From Malaya genurostris (Eukaryota; Arthropoda; Insecta; Diptera; Culicidae): a DNA stretch of 64,000 bases. Of the stretch, positions 37,941-52,999 are shown piece after piece. The stretch covers positions 297,152,314 to 297,216,313 of the forward strand of contig NC_080572.1 in NCBI RefSeq assembly GCF_030247185.1, written 5' to 3'. The notes under the pieces are model-generated. The model saw only the letters and a list, made by a program, of their open reading frames with translations, did no database searches and was not told the origin of the DNA. The position numbers were made by a program, and so were the translations under genes. The first letter of the stretch is position 1. The number at the start of each line of letters is the position of its first letter.

Positions 37941-40900
37941 TATATATATTTCTGATAATACATCCTTCAAGATTTTATCTGATCAACAATTCTCCTCCAT
38001 GTAACTCGATCCATGGCTGCTTGCCTCCAACCACGTCGGCGCCCGATACTATCCAGGTTTCGCTCCACTTGGTCCAGCCACCGTGAACGCTGCGCTCCTC
38101 TTTGTCTCGTACCTGCCGGATTAGAGGTGAACACCAACTTGGTGGGACTGTTGTCCGGCATTCTCACGACATGCCCCGCCCACCGTACCCTTCCAGCCTG
38201 GGCTACTTTCCGGATACTTGGCTCACCGTAGAGTTGCGCTAGTTCGTGGTTCATTCTTCTCCTCCACACTCCATTCTCCTGCACACCACCGAAGATCGTT
38301 CTCAGCACCCTCCTTTCGAAGACTTCGAGTGCTTGCAGGTCCCCCTCGAGCATTGTCCACGTTTCGTGCCCGTAGAGAACCACCGGTCTTATCAGTGATT
38401 TGTACATGGTGCACTTCGTGCGGGGGTGAAGTTTCCTGGATCTCAATGTTTTGTGGAGTCCATAGTAGGCACGACTTCCGGATATAATGCGCCTCCTGAT
38501 CTCCCGGCTGGTGTCGTTGTCCGCAGTCACCAGTGAGCCAAGATAGATGAACTCGTCAACCACCTCGAACTCGTCGCCGTCGATCGTAATACTGCTGCCC
38601 AGACGTTGCCTATCGCGTTCAGTTCCGCCAGCCAGCATGTACTTTGTCTTAGACACATTTATCCTCAGTCCTACTCGTGCCGCTTCGCGCTTTAGTCGGG
38701 TATACAGATCTGCTACCGTCTCCTTGTTTCTACCGATTATATCCACGTCATCAGCGAAGCACACGAATTGTCCGGACTTCGTGAAAATCGTGCCCGCATG
38801 TTGAACCGCGCTCTTCGCATAACTTCTTCAAGTGCGATGTTGAACAGCAGGCAGGACAACCCATCACCTTGTCTTAATCCCCTACATGATTCGAACGGTT
38901 CCGAGAAACCGCCCGCAATCTTGACACAACACTGTACACCATCCATCGTAGCCTTAATCAGTCTTGTCAGCTTCCTAGGGAAGCCGTTCTCGTCCATAAT
39001 TCTCCATAGCTCTACACGGTCTACCGTGTCGTATGCGGCTTTGAAGTCGATGAACAGATGATGCGTCGGGACCCGGTACTCACGGCATTTTTGGAGGATT
39101 TGCCGTATAGTGAAGATTTGGTCGTTTGTTGATCTGCCGTTGATGAACCCGGCCTGATAACTCCCGACAAATCCATTTACCAGTGGTGATAGGCGCCGGA
39201 ACAGGATCTGGGATAACACTTTGTAGGCGGCATTTGACACTGTGATTGCCCTGTAGTTTGCACAGTCCAATTTGTCACCTTTCTTGTATATCGGGGTGAT
39301 GACCCCTTCCTTCCACTCCTCCGGTAGCTGTTCTCTGTCCCAGATCTCTTCGATTATTCGGTGCATGCATTCCGTCAGTTTCTCCGGTCCCCTTTTGAAG
39401 AGTTCTGCTCCTAGACCATCCTTACCAGTTGCTTTGTTGTTCTTGAGCTGTTGGATAGCCTCCTTGACCTCGTTCATAGTGGGCACTGGTACATCTCCGT
39501 CGGCTGTAACACTGACATAATCTTCCTCCTCCAACGCCTGATTGTCCGCCTGTGCACTATTCAGATGTTCATCGTAGTGCTGCCTCCACCTTTCGATCAC
39601 CTCACGTTCGTCCGTCAGGATGCCACCTTCCTTGTCTCTACACATTTCGGCTCGCGGCATGAAGCCGTTGCGAGAGTCATTCAGCTTCCTGTAGAACGCC
39701 CGTGTATCCTGAGAACGATACAGCATCTCCATCTCCTCTCTCTCCGACTCTTCCAGGTGGCGCTTTTTGTCCCGGAAAAGGCGAGTTTGCTGCTTTCGTC
39801 TCTGTCGATACGATTCCACGTTCTGACGGGTGGCTTGACGCAACATCGCTGCGCGTGCTGTATTCTTCTCGTCCAATATCTCCTGGCATTCACCGTCGAA
39901 CCATTCGTTCCGTCGACTCCTTGGCACGTATCCCAGGACGCTCTCCGCAGCATTGCTGATGGCTGCTTTAGTTCTGGTCCAGCAGTCCTCCAGGGGAGCA
40001 TCATTGAGCTCCTCCTCCGCTAGTAACGCTGCTTCGAGATGCCGCGCGTAGGCAGTCGCGACCTCGGTGTCCCTCAGTCGGTCCAGATTATACCGCGGCG
40101 GGCGCCGGTACCGTACGTTATTCACAACGGACAGTTTTGGACGCAGCTTAACCATCACAAGGTAGTGGTCCGAGTCGATGTTAGCGCCCCGATAGGTTCG
40201 TACGTCGATAATGTCCGAGAAATGCCGTCCATCAATCAGGACGTGATCGATTTGTGTCTCCGTTTGCATGGGTGATCTCCAGGTATATCGGTGCAGGAGG
40301 CGATGCTGGAAAAACGTGCTTTTTATGGCCATGTTCTTGGAGGTGGCAAAGTCGATGAGTCTTAGGCCGTTCTCGTTCGTTTGCTGGTGGGCGCTGAACC
40401 TTCCAACCACCGGTCTGAACTCCACCTCCTGGCCAACCTGAGCATTGAAATCGCCGATGACGATCTTGATGTCATGTCTTGGGCAGCGATCGTATTCACG
40501 TTCCAGCTGCGCGTAGAATTCGTCTTTGTCGTCATCGCTACTTCCGAGGTGGGGACTATGCACGTTAATTATGCTGATATTGAAGAACCGGCCCTTGATC
40601 CTCAACCTGCACATTCTGTCGCTGACCGGCCACCATCCGATCACACGCTTTTGCATCTCCCCCACCACCATAAAAGCTGTTCCCAGCTCGTGTGTGTTGC
40701 CGCAGCTCTGGTATATGGTGTGGTTCCCGCGAAAGACCCGCACCGTAGACCCCTTCCAACACACCTCCTGCAGCGCTACGATGTCGAACTTGCGGTCTTT
40801 CACTATATCGGATAGTATACGCGTGCTTCCGATGAAGTTGAGAGACTTACAGTTCCACGTACCGAGTTTCCAATCTCTTGTCCGTTTTCGTCGCAAAGGT

Positions 40901-41299
40901 CTGAGCCGATTAGATCCATCCGAATTTTCTTGTTGAACTTCCTGAGCAAGCTCTTTTTATGGGCGGCTAGCTAGGCCTGCGCCAACCTTGCAGTAACGCT
41001 GAAGGACCGCGAGAAGAGAGAGATTTGGGCCAGGTGCATATTGAAAGGCGGCTCCAACTCGCCTTGTCAGGGCCAACTGCTTTAGGTCTTGTGGTTTTTA
41101 GGCCTAGAACGTGTAGGGCCAACTACCTCGTCCTACCCACACCTGCAGTCAGCCCCCGCTACATGGTTCGGGTCGCGAGTCACAACGAGTTGCTATCGCG
41201 ACTAAGCATTATCCACCACCTATGACCCGCCCGGTTGCTTGCAGCTCAGCTTCCCTCATAGTGCTCCTCCTCCACCACAGGGCCCGGGAACTTTTTTTG
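37941..41299 (-). mobile_element. Full-length RTE-type non-LTR retrotransposon
   Basis: A 3,359-bp minus-strand LINE flanked by an 11-bp direct repeat 'acactaatcga' (37930-37940 and 41300-41310), interpreted as the target-site duplication. It has about 400 bp of 5' UTR, one long ORF and a very short 3' UTR ending in a TA-rich tail, as usual for RTE elements. Only one frameshift was found. Its GC content is clearly higher than the surroundings. It resembles mosquito RTE elements of the JAM1 type; this assignment is from recognition, not alignment. Confidence 0.9.
37967..40896 (-). pseudogene. RTE endonuclease-reverse transcriptase ORF, one frameshift
   Basis: About 980 codons from the ATG at 40896. 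The APE-type endonuclease comes first (TWNCKSLN at residues 13-20, LQEVCWKG, IGDFNAQVG, DSDHYLV), with all expected catalytic residues present. The reverse transcriptase follows: KATGKDGLGAELFK, ITPIYKKGDKLDCANYRAI, GFINGRSTNDQIF, LFIDFKAAYD (residue 614) and GLRQGDGLS (about 673). A one-base loss near 38820 shifts the frame; it resumes with CFADDVDIIGR, which keeps both active-site Asp residues, then KTKYMLAGG, LGSLVT and the C-terminal TRQRGAQRSRWLDQVERNL. The mutation load is very low compared with other elements here. Confidence 0.93.
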
Positions 41300-41455
41300 A
41301 CACTAATCGAATCGATCTTTATAAATCGAAAATCTAGTAATAATAAAATAAAAATATAATAATCGATTTCCGACGAAAAATGAATGCGATAAATTACTCG
41401 TACGGAATTTGGAAAATCAACTCTGAAATGCTTACCAAAAGTATTCGAGCGCACG

Positions 41456-42030
41456 CTGTTGGATCTTTTTTACCCCTCATTAAAACATATAATGTCTTCT
41501 AATCAGCACGGGTTTGTCAGAAAGCGATTATTTGCCCCGAACTTAATGAGCTATGTTTCAAAATTGCTAGACAAACTTGAAAAACCGGCAACAAATCAAT
41601 GCGGTTTACTTTTAGCATTCAAAAGCTTTCGATCGTGTTCCTCATCAGCTCGCAGTGGAAAAATTGAGACGAAGCGTATTCCCTGATTGGATAACTAATT
41701 GGTTTATGTAGTATCTCACTTATCGAAGTGATACCGTTCGAGTCGGAACTGAACTCTCTCTGAGTCCTTCAACGTTACATCGGGTGTTCCACAAGAGAGC
41801 CATCTCGGCCCACTCCTCTTCTTTCTGTTCGTTAACGATCTTTGTAGTGAATTGTCGTCATTTAAAGTAATGATGATCTTAAACTCTATCGCACCATCAC
41901 AAGTCTACATTAAGAACGTTTTAAATTGGTGTGATAGAAACGGCATGACAATGAACGTCAAGAATTGTAATGCAATAACTTTCTCACGAGCACAGTCACC
42001 GATTTCACTCGTCGGTTCCAACTAAGCGAG
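41456..42030 (+). pseudogene. Non-LTR reverse transcriptase fragment
   Basis: A plus-strand RT piece read across several frames: SNQHGFVRKR (41493-41522), PHQLAVEKLRRSVFPDWITNWF with a stop after it, YRSDTVRVGTELS, VTSGVPQGSHLGPLLFFLFVNDL (about 41770-41840), a damaged active site with DDLKLYRTI (about 41873), and NGMTMNVKNCNAITFSRAQSPIS. Both LINE ends and the endonuclease are missing. It belongs to a lineage different from the RTE and Jockey elements here; I cannot name the clade. Confidence 0.85.
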
Positions 42031-42059
42031 TTCCGTCAATTATAGACGTGGGTATCATT

Positions 42060-42370
42060 CTCGATCGCAAAAAATTCTGGTTTGGAGTTCAGATCGAAAA
42101 CATTGTTCCATAACTTAGAACTTAAATATTGATATGACTTGCATTTCTTTCCAGAATTGTTGCTAAATTGAAATTCTAAATAAGTGTTCCGAACTTAAAT
42201 TAAGATTCAGTTCCAGTGTCTTAGTTGTAACTTTTGAACCTGTATTCTGGAACTAGAATCTGAAAGTTAATTCTGAAACTAAACTCTAAGTTTATAATTA
42301 AGTTCAGAATTCAGGTGGATTAGAATCCAGATTCTGAATTGAGTTACAAAACAAAATAATGAGTTCTTGA
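42060..42370. repeat. 'agttcagaattc'-type minisatellite, copy 1
   Basis: Degenerate short units built on 'ttctgaa', 'ttccagaat' and 'gaacttaaatt', for example 'aagttcagaattcagg' at 42300. The same vocabulary appears in a longer array at 46495-47200. Confidence 0.65.
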
Positions 42371-42744
42371 GTTAGTTGAGGGCGAATCTAGAAAAGAAGC
42401 CCCATGGTAAAGTAAGGCATATTCACGTTAAAATGGAGACATTAAGCTTCGGAAATCATCCCATTTATTTATTATTATACAATTACAGTGTATCAATTCA
42501 AATATGAAGAATTTATTTAAATTGGTAATTTTCTTGTTCTTCTTCAGAATAAAAAATGGTCGGGATGGGACCATGCTTTTTCAAAACGACCGATTTGCTA
42601 CCTTTCGTTATAGCCACGTTTTCTTCAACAATTACTATCTGAATGGCAAGTCATAGCGGCTTAAAATGTAGGTATCTTGTACAAGTGTTGAAATAAAACA
42701 CTTTTGAAGTCGCTGTTCCTTAAGAGGTCTGTTTCAGACCCTTA

Positions 42745-43024
42745 GGGTGAAGCCAGAGAGAAAGCGACACGCGACGCGATGCGAAACTTGACAGATCGCA
42801 CGGAGTCACGCGGCAGAGCTCCGTCCATTTAAGTTCAGCAGAAAAATGACAAGTATGTCAGATTGAGGGCGATGCGATCGATCAGTAGTCGTTTCCCAAC
42901 CCATCGAGTTCACTCAGACATACTTGTCATTTTTCTGCTGAACTTGAGTGAACGGAGCTCTGCCGCGCGACTCCGTGCGATCTGTCAAGTTTCGCATCGC
43001 GTCGCTTTCTCTCTGACTTCACCC
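42745..43024. mobile_element. 280-bp MITE, Harbinger-like (TTA duplication)
   Basis: Two arms of about 110 bp are inverted complements, from 'gggtgaagccagagag' at 42745 to 'ctctgacttcaccc' ending at 43024, around a loop of about 55 bp. TTA stands directly outside both ends (42742-42744 and 43025-43027). A 3-bp TWA duplication with ends starting GG is typical of PIF/Harbinger MITEs. No protein is encoded. The arms could form a long hairpin RNA. Confidence 0.88.
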
Positions 43025-43029
43025 TTACT

Positions 43030-43685
43030 ACGGTATACTTTATTATGTGAATTATGTAGAAGAAATGCTGGATTTTTCGCGGTGAACTTGAACTGCTGTT
43101 ACTTGAAGTATTCGTTAATTCGAATACTTAAACTTATACTTTGAAGTTTAAACACAGAAACAATTTGTAAAAATAATGGAACGAATGAGAATAAAATGAA
43201 TGATTCTACAGTGTAAATGCATGAACACCAATAATTTAGGTTATTTTTTCCAAAAGCGACAAACATCTCGACAATTTCTAGTCTTTCCGAAACCGAAAAT
43301 CTCGGTAACGCAAATTACTTGTTAGATAGCAAATACCAAGAATTTCAATTGTTTTAAAGATTGCCGAGCTGTTGAAATCTCTGTAAAGTTAAGCCGAAAT
43401 GCGGAAAAAAAAATCTAAATATGCCGGTGTATTTTAATATGTTATCTCGCAACAGTTGAACAAACTTACGTAATTCTGCGTGAATAAATTGTTCAAATTA
43501 CTAACAACGAGAAAACCCAACCTTTGATGACAGAAAATCGTCTCCGGTGGTTAGTGTAGCCTTAGCTGAACGTTTTTCATATTCACCTAAACCCTAATAC
43601 AGCCGTGCTTTTGGCGTACGCCTCTTTGACGTTTCTCCTGTAGTCTGTCAGCATACTCTGTATCGATTTTGACGTTCTCTCCCTT
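43030..43685. other. No gene recognised
   Basis: AT-rich spacer between the MITE and a more GC-rich segment. Confidence 0.5.
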
Positions 43686-43689
43686 TGCA

Positions 43690-44035
43690 CTTTATTCATA
43701 ATTTCGAGCTGACACTAACACCACCGCAAATTGCGGGCAGTCGGCGCATGCTTGTCGGTACGGTGCGTACACTACCGCAGCAGAGTCGCAAATATACGTG
43801 ATTACGTTTATGCTTGCCTCTCTTTCGGCCCGTGTGTATTGAATGGAAAAAAAGTAAACATCACAGCCATTCACGTTGTGCTGGTTGTGTGGAACGAAAA
43901 GAAAAAAAACGAATGAAGGATTGAAACCAGCCTGTGTGTATAGTTGTGTATGCCAGTTTTAGGGCGTTTTGTGTCAAAGTGCTACCTTTTTCCGTGTTTT
44001 TCCTGCGAAAAAAACCTGATGGCTTGCTGAAAAAG
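43690..44035 (+). other. Candidate non-coding first exon ending in a splice donor
   Basis: A less AT-rich, repeat-free stretch with CpG-containing motifs and no long frame, closing with 'aaaaag|gtatgt' at 44035/44036, a good splice-donor sequence. Insect 5' untranslated exons often look like this. No TATA box or start site could be fixed, so the boundaries are guesses. Confidence 0.22.
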
Positions 44036-45405
44036 GTATGTTATCATAATTGAAGATGAGATATCAGCAAACGGAGTGATCAATCGATCGAGAATCGTGA
44101 AAAATTGCGTTAAATTTGCCGGAAATTTTGCATCTGGTTGGGCCCAACCGAGACTGAAGTAACATCATCCGCCATTTTTTCCTATCTTTCGGTTTCGATG
44201 TGTATTTGTTGAGGTTCTTTTTACACTTGCGAAAAGCAAATTTTTGCTGCGATAAAATTCATGATAATGGTGCTAATTATAAGAAAAAACTAATATTTGA
44301 TGATACGTGCCAAAGCGCAAATATACGAATAATGTAATTTCCTAACTCTCGGATTTTTGGCGTTGGCACTTTGCACGGTAAATGTTTCTATTCGTAAAGA
44401 TGTCAATTTACGGTAAATCTCCAATAGGTTCCTTATTTGGTAATCGAGACGTGAGCTACCGTGAGTTGGGTTTGAGTTTCGTCATAGTTCCTACCTGTAA
44501 TGTGAATCGATTTGTTTGAATACACTGAAAGGTGTATTGCCAGTGAAACTAATAAAAAAAATAAGAATCTCAATCATTTCACTCAAGGACGTCTGAAGCA
44601 TCCGCTCTCAATTCCAATAAGAAATTTGTTTTGTCGACATGGGAAGGGATTCAGTATGCTCGTTTGTTTTGTGAGGCAAGCGGAAATTAAGTGATTCATA
44701 TTATAATCAGCGTCATGAAGGGCGTGATGATAAAAAAAAAAAACATCGTGGCACACGACTAAAATGAAGAGTTGAAAAAAAACTATACAGTATAAGCATA
44801 ATTGCGCGCTATGCCAGGATGAGTCGTCGGCTGCTTCGGCTCCGTCTGTACGATTCGAATAATCGTTCCTGTGACTTAAGAGTCTTAAGCTGAAGGATTA
44901 TTTGGACTTTACAGTAGCTGTTCAAGTTTGATGTCCGGATGGAAAAGAAGTTTTCCGTATTTCAGAACTATTCAGTAATTTAAGCTTTCTGTTCCTTTCT
45001 GTTTTTCCATCGGATTACATTTCTCTCGTAGTCATTTGCATCTATTGTATTCAATGTTTACAGAAGGCGATATTTCGGCCTACAAATAGAACTCGCTGTA
45101 TATCGATATGCGCGCTTGCGTTGCGCGTTTGGTATTTGAGTCAAGCTTGAGATCGGAAAATAACGCTTTCCTGGCAGCTTGGCGTTGGTTACGGCGAATG
45201 ACGAGAATAAAAAAAAAAACACAGACCTGAATGAAACATCTCCGTTGACGTGCTACAACACCGTGATGAGGTTGTTCTCATGGTAGGTAGTGTTGTACGA
45301 TATTGTACTTAAGCATTGCTAAATTTAGCCAAATATGAAATCATGTAGTGCTATTTTTGACAGAGGGTCGGCAAAATCGACACTGGCTGCTCATTTTAGT
45401 GCAAT
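44036..45405. other. No gene recognised
   Basis: Mixed composition with several A-runs. Nothing resembles a protein or mobile element. Confidence 0.5.
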
Positions 45406-45413
45406 ACTGGCGG

Positions 45414-45690
45414 CAGGCCCGTGCGTCGAAATCATTCAAGGGAGGGGTTCAAGGGAGGGTTCAATGGAAATGGTCAAATGGGGGAGGAGGTGAGGGGCGT
45501 TTCAAGAGGGGTGGAGTTTCAAGGGAGGGAAAGGGGTTCAAAAGGTGGGGAAGGTGCAAAAATTTGAAAGAAAACTCAAGTTACTTGCACTTTTAAATAA
45601 AAAGTACTCTATTGTTCATGGAACTTATTTTGAAAAATTTTTCATGGGGGGGGTTTTAACCCCCAAAACCCTCCCCTGCGCACGGGCCTG
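45414..45690. mobile_element. 277-bp hAT-like MITE with 8-bp target duplication
   Basis: Ends 'caggcccgtgcg' (45414-45425) and 'cgcacgggcctg' (45679-45690) are perfect 12-bp inverted repeats. The 8-bp 'actggcgg' stands directly outside both (45406-45413 and 45691-45698). Eight-base duplications and CAG...CTG ends are typical of hAT elements. The interior is unusually G-rich on the plus strand (runs of 3-5 G at 45440-45560) and has no gene. Confidence 0.95.
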
Positions 45691-45698
45691 ACTGGCGG

Positions 45699-46194
45699 TA
45701 TGCTGTGCTAGAAATATATTCGCTCGTGTTTCCAATACTTACGATTTCATCTTTCCGTCAGCTTCGATATGATAATTGAGTGTTTGCTTGTCGGTAGCGG
45801 ACTGTCAGGAAACGGAATAAATCATTGTTATTTTTATTAGTGTTGCTATTTTTACTATTGCATCCAGCAACGTAGAACTACTTTGTATTAACATCTGGAA
45901 CTAGAGTTTCGAACAATTTCAACTTAGTTTGGTAAAACAGGATTTTTTTTGGATAGCCCATCGACGACAATGTACCGGAAATATGAACAGCAATTTATGA
46001 TAAAATCATTAGTAGTATAGAAAAAATAAAATAAATGACTTAAAATTTAAGCTTTTTTTGACAAAAAAGATTCGCTCACAGGTTGTTTATTGTCTGGTGA
46101 ACAGAGAAGATGTTTGAATATATGGTACCGGTCGTGAGGCGGCTAGGATTTAGATCATTGTTCGATGTAAGCTTACCAACTCGGTGCTGTTGTA
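45699..46194. other. No gene recognised
   Basis: AT-rich spacer between the hAT-like MITE and a tRNA-like SINE. Confidence 0.5.
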
Positions 46195-46285
46195 GAACTG
46201 TGTCTACCATAGCTCAGGGCGGCAGAAATGGTAAACGCGTATGCACGGATTGCATAAGAACGCAGGTTCGATTCCTGCCTATGAG
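46195..46285 (+). mobile_element. tRNA-like SINE
   Basis: A tRNA-like head: an A-box-like 'tggtaaacgcg' (46229-46239), an anticodon-arm-like stem TATGC/GCATA around 'acggatt', and a T-arm 'gcaggttcgattcctgc' with a perfect 5-bp stem and B box. The acceptor stem cannot pair and position 33 of the loop is not T, which argues against a functional tRNA gene. The 3' end is not defined. Confidence 0.7.
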
Positions 46286-46494
46286 TGTATCATTTTCCAG
46301 AAAGTCATCTTTTCTGTGAGTTTCTCATTCATTCGAAAAATTCAATATATTTTTCCACTCTTTGAAAACTTGAACTTATTTATGGTAATTTTACGTCAAA
46401 CCAACTAAAAATAATAAATCGTCAAAATTTAAGTCTTTTATAATTTTGGGAATCAATGAGCATCAAGTAGAGAAACGCGTCGCAAGCTTCGGCG

Positions 46495-47200
46495 ATGATT
46501 TTGAACACTCCCGAGTTTCAGAATCTAGGGATTAGTTCCAAAATCCAGAAGCAGTATTCATTTACAGAATTAGGTACAGTTAAGGAGTTTTCATTTGAAA
46601 ACTCAGGACAAAAATTCAGTTCACAAATTTATTTGTCCCGCTTATATTCGTCGACAGTTTCGATTATTCTTGCATTCCAAAATCCAAAATTCAGATTCAG
46701 AATTCAGGTTCAGAATTCAAATGCAGTGTTCAGTTACAGTTACCAAATTCAATGTCAAAATTATAATCAAAAACTCGGAATTCAATTTATTCAATTCTGC
46801 TCCAAAATCCCGTTTCAGAATTCAGGGCTATAATTCAGTTTCAATATTCAGCTCCAAAATTATGTCTTTTTCTTACTCGTAAACCGACTTCGATCATTCC
46901 CACGTTTCAAAATCCAGGATAAAGTTTTAGAATTCAGATTCAGAATTCAGTTCCAAAATTCAATTGCAGTATCCAGACCCAAAATTTATTTAAAAAATTC
47001 AACTTTCAAATTTATGTTCCGAATTCAGTTCCAGAACTTAGCTCCGGTTACAGAATTCAACTTCAGAACCCAGGTCCTGAATCAATGTCCTGAACAGATT
47101 CCAGAATTCAGATTCGGAACTCAGCTCCTGAATTCAGTGCTTAAAAATCAGTTCTAAATTTCCAGGTCCAGATCTAATAATACGGGAAGATCTGATCCAA
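46495..47200. repeat. 'cagaattcagttcc' minisatellite, copy 2
   Basis: A long degenerate array of units such as 'cagaattcag', 'ttccaaaattca' and 'agattcagaattcag'. Because unit lengths are irregular, several frames stay open on the plus strand (46495-46833 and 46595-46882), but these are by-products of the repeat. Confidence 0.85.
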
Positions 47201-47970
47201 TTTCCAAGATCTGGATCTCTACTTGGACTTCGGCCAGTAGTATGGTTAGTAAAGTTCCGATTGCTTTTTCGCATTGCATTATGACTATGACATTATGACT
47301 TCTGGTCAGTCAGTAATTATTTAGTAAATTACTGATATATCAGAGACTCGGATGATTCGCATCGCTAAGTTCGAATCCTTTGGTAGAAGGTAAAAGTTTC
47401 GATGCGATAAACTTTCTTCTTACTTAAATAAACCTTGCTACGCCGAATTTTTTCAAACTTTATCTTCAAATCCCTACTCTTCCTTGAGTACTATGGCTCT
47501 ACATTTTCCATATTCTTTCTCTTCTCACAACATCTAGGCAGTTTGATATTGTTAAAAAAAACCGAAAGATAAAATGAGTAATTTTTGGACAATCGAAAGT
47601 TCAAGTTACTATTCTTTTAAATATTGTGTCCATTAACTTTTACATGAACACTGCATTCGTTTAATAGTTGTATCAATAGTCGTCGCATTAGTCGACACCA
47701 CATCATTTTGTTTAGTACCCCACCTACAGTTATAGAATGGTGGAGTTCGGTACTGAGAATCTATATCAGAAAGTTTTGTATGAAAATGAACGGAGTGATT
47801 GTACCAGTATTCAGCTTATCGTTCGAGTCAATGCATAAAATCTCACAACTAATGGTTTTCAATCCACCAGAATTTACCCGATGCGATTGAACGAACTTCA
47901 GCATGCTAAATGCAAGACAAACAATTTTGTTTGATCAACAGCAGAATCCTATCTTTAATTCGTACAAAAA
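47201..47970. other. No gene recognised
   Basis: AT-rich spacer. A 'cattatgact' tandem occurs at about 47278-47302. Confidence 0.5.
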
Positions 47971-47974
47971 TCGT

Positions 47975-51255
<3,281 letters not shown>

Positions 51256-51259
51256 GAGA

Positions 51260-52995
51260 TAGATATATCGTATAACCTCGTATAATATGTATTTGAATAA
51301 AAAAACTTATTTGATTCAAATACATTTAACGTACAGTAACAAGCATTGGAATCAAACAAATTTTTGATTTGATATAATAAAATTTTCCGGTTTGAATCCA
51401 TATCTCAATATATTTAAATCTGATATGCATTACCACACTGAATTCAATCCAAAGAGAGGATCGATAAAATGGTTTGTCAACTTCAAAGTAAAGGTTTTAC
51501 TTGACTATATTTTTGAACTTGCTTTGTTATCCGATGAGCAAGCAATACAATGTTTATAACTGATGCCAATTTTGATGACAATGTCTTCCTAGTGATAAAA
51601 ATAACAAAAATTTCTAATAAAATATAACAGATGCAGCTGAAACATAACTAATTTATGATCTGCTGTTGAAATAGTATCGTAAAAATAGAAAAATTCAAAC
51701 AGCAGAACTAGAATAAAATCTTCAAGTCCTGATCAAACCACTAGCAACCGATAACAATGACCAATAGTCGATGGACTGAATCAAAAGCTTGACCGATTTT
51801 TGACCGCTATCCGTCACTCCAGATCTCACCCGAAACCGGGATGAAACTATCACTTTTTTCGCGAAAAACGGACACAGACCGGTTCGCCTTGTCAGGGCCA
51901 AACAGCGGACCAGTTGCAACAACGATGCATATGTTTTCGCCTTAGTTTATGAACTCATATGGCCACATGGACAACTTTCCATCGCCATATGGAACATGCT
52001 TTGCACAGACGCACAGACTGACTTTATGACCGACGCGTGTGTGTGTGAGTGTGCGCGAGAGTTTGTAGATCGGTTATGAATGGAGCACTTTTTCCCTCTG
52101 TACAGCCCAGAGTCGACCCCATTTGCCGAGGGGGCAAGATGCGATCGCGAAACCGATGTGCCGGCTAGCACAGGGTGGTGTTAGATTCCGTAACCGTACT
52201 TCTCGCGAACTTGCACTTGTTCCTTTGGCAACACGCGTACACTGAAGTGTGTGTGTGTGTGTAGGATATTGATCCAATCGCGATAACCGGCCTACTCAGT
52301 TAATGCTCCGTGGTAGAAACTAATTTGCGCGACTAGCCGAGTGGAATTTCTCGAGAAAATCGTTTCTTCTATTGATATGGAGCGAAATCAAATTCCTCCG
52401 GTGACGTCTTTTGGATGATTGGATACGGATAGGGGATACGAGTTTTTTTTTTGGTTGGGGGGAGTCAGCACATATGAAATCCCACGCTTTCCGCCGAACC
52501 TTTCGGCTGTAGGAAACGCCTTTCGGTGGAGCTGTCAATATCTTGATTCGAAAGAATTCCATCGGGTTCGGCGTCGCGTTGATTAAGTCACATTTGCAAG
52601 CGCTTGTAGCAGGAAGCTGCCACAGCTCACAGACAGCCCGAGAATGCAAAGCCGGGCCGGGCGGTTGATTGTTTTTGTCGCGGCGTCATAAGTGCAAACG
52701 GAATTCTTGGGTGCGTTCAAGCCGGTGGTCGTAGAAGCGTACAGACGCCACGCGATGATATCATATATCAGATTATGAAGGAATGTAGTACACTCAACAT
52801 TTTTGCGCGCGATCGTACAGGATCGTGTGACTTTACGTGTTCGATTCTGAAGTTTCCAATGATTGCTATTCAATCTGTGCGTGATATTCATCCGGCTCGG
52901 AATGTCAACTAGAAACCTTTTATTTTCATTCGTTTAGAGATTACCTATGTTTCACCAAAAAAGATAACGATATAATGCCCAGAGATAACCCAGGT
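51260..52995. other. No gene recognised; composition rises towards the right
   Basis: 51260-51720 is AT-rich. From about 51720 the sequence is more balanced and free of the repeats listed here, with a short (GT)n at 52245-52262. It may be upstream sequence of the candidate first exon at 53000-54002. Confidence 0.5.
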
Positions 52996-52999
52996 GGGC

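Noticed and set aside
39451..40023. 190-codon plus-strand frame opposite the RTE
   Set aside because: It is a shadow of the GC-rich RTE ORF on the other strand.
46195..46285. Functional tRNA gene
   Set aside because: T-arm and anticodon-like stem are good, but the acceptor stem does not pair and the loop lacks T at position 33; a SINE head fits better.
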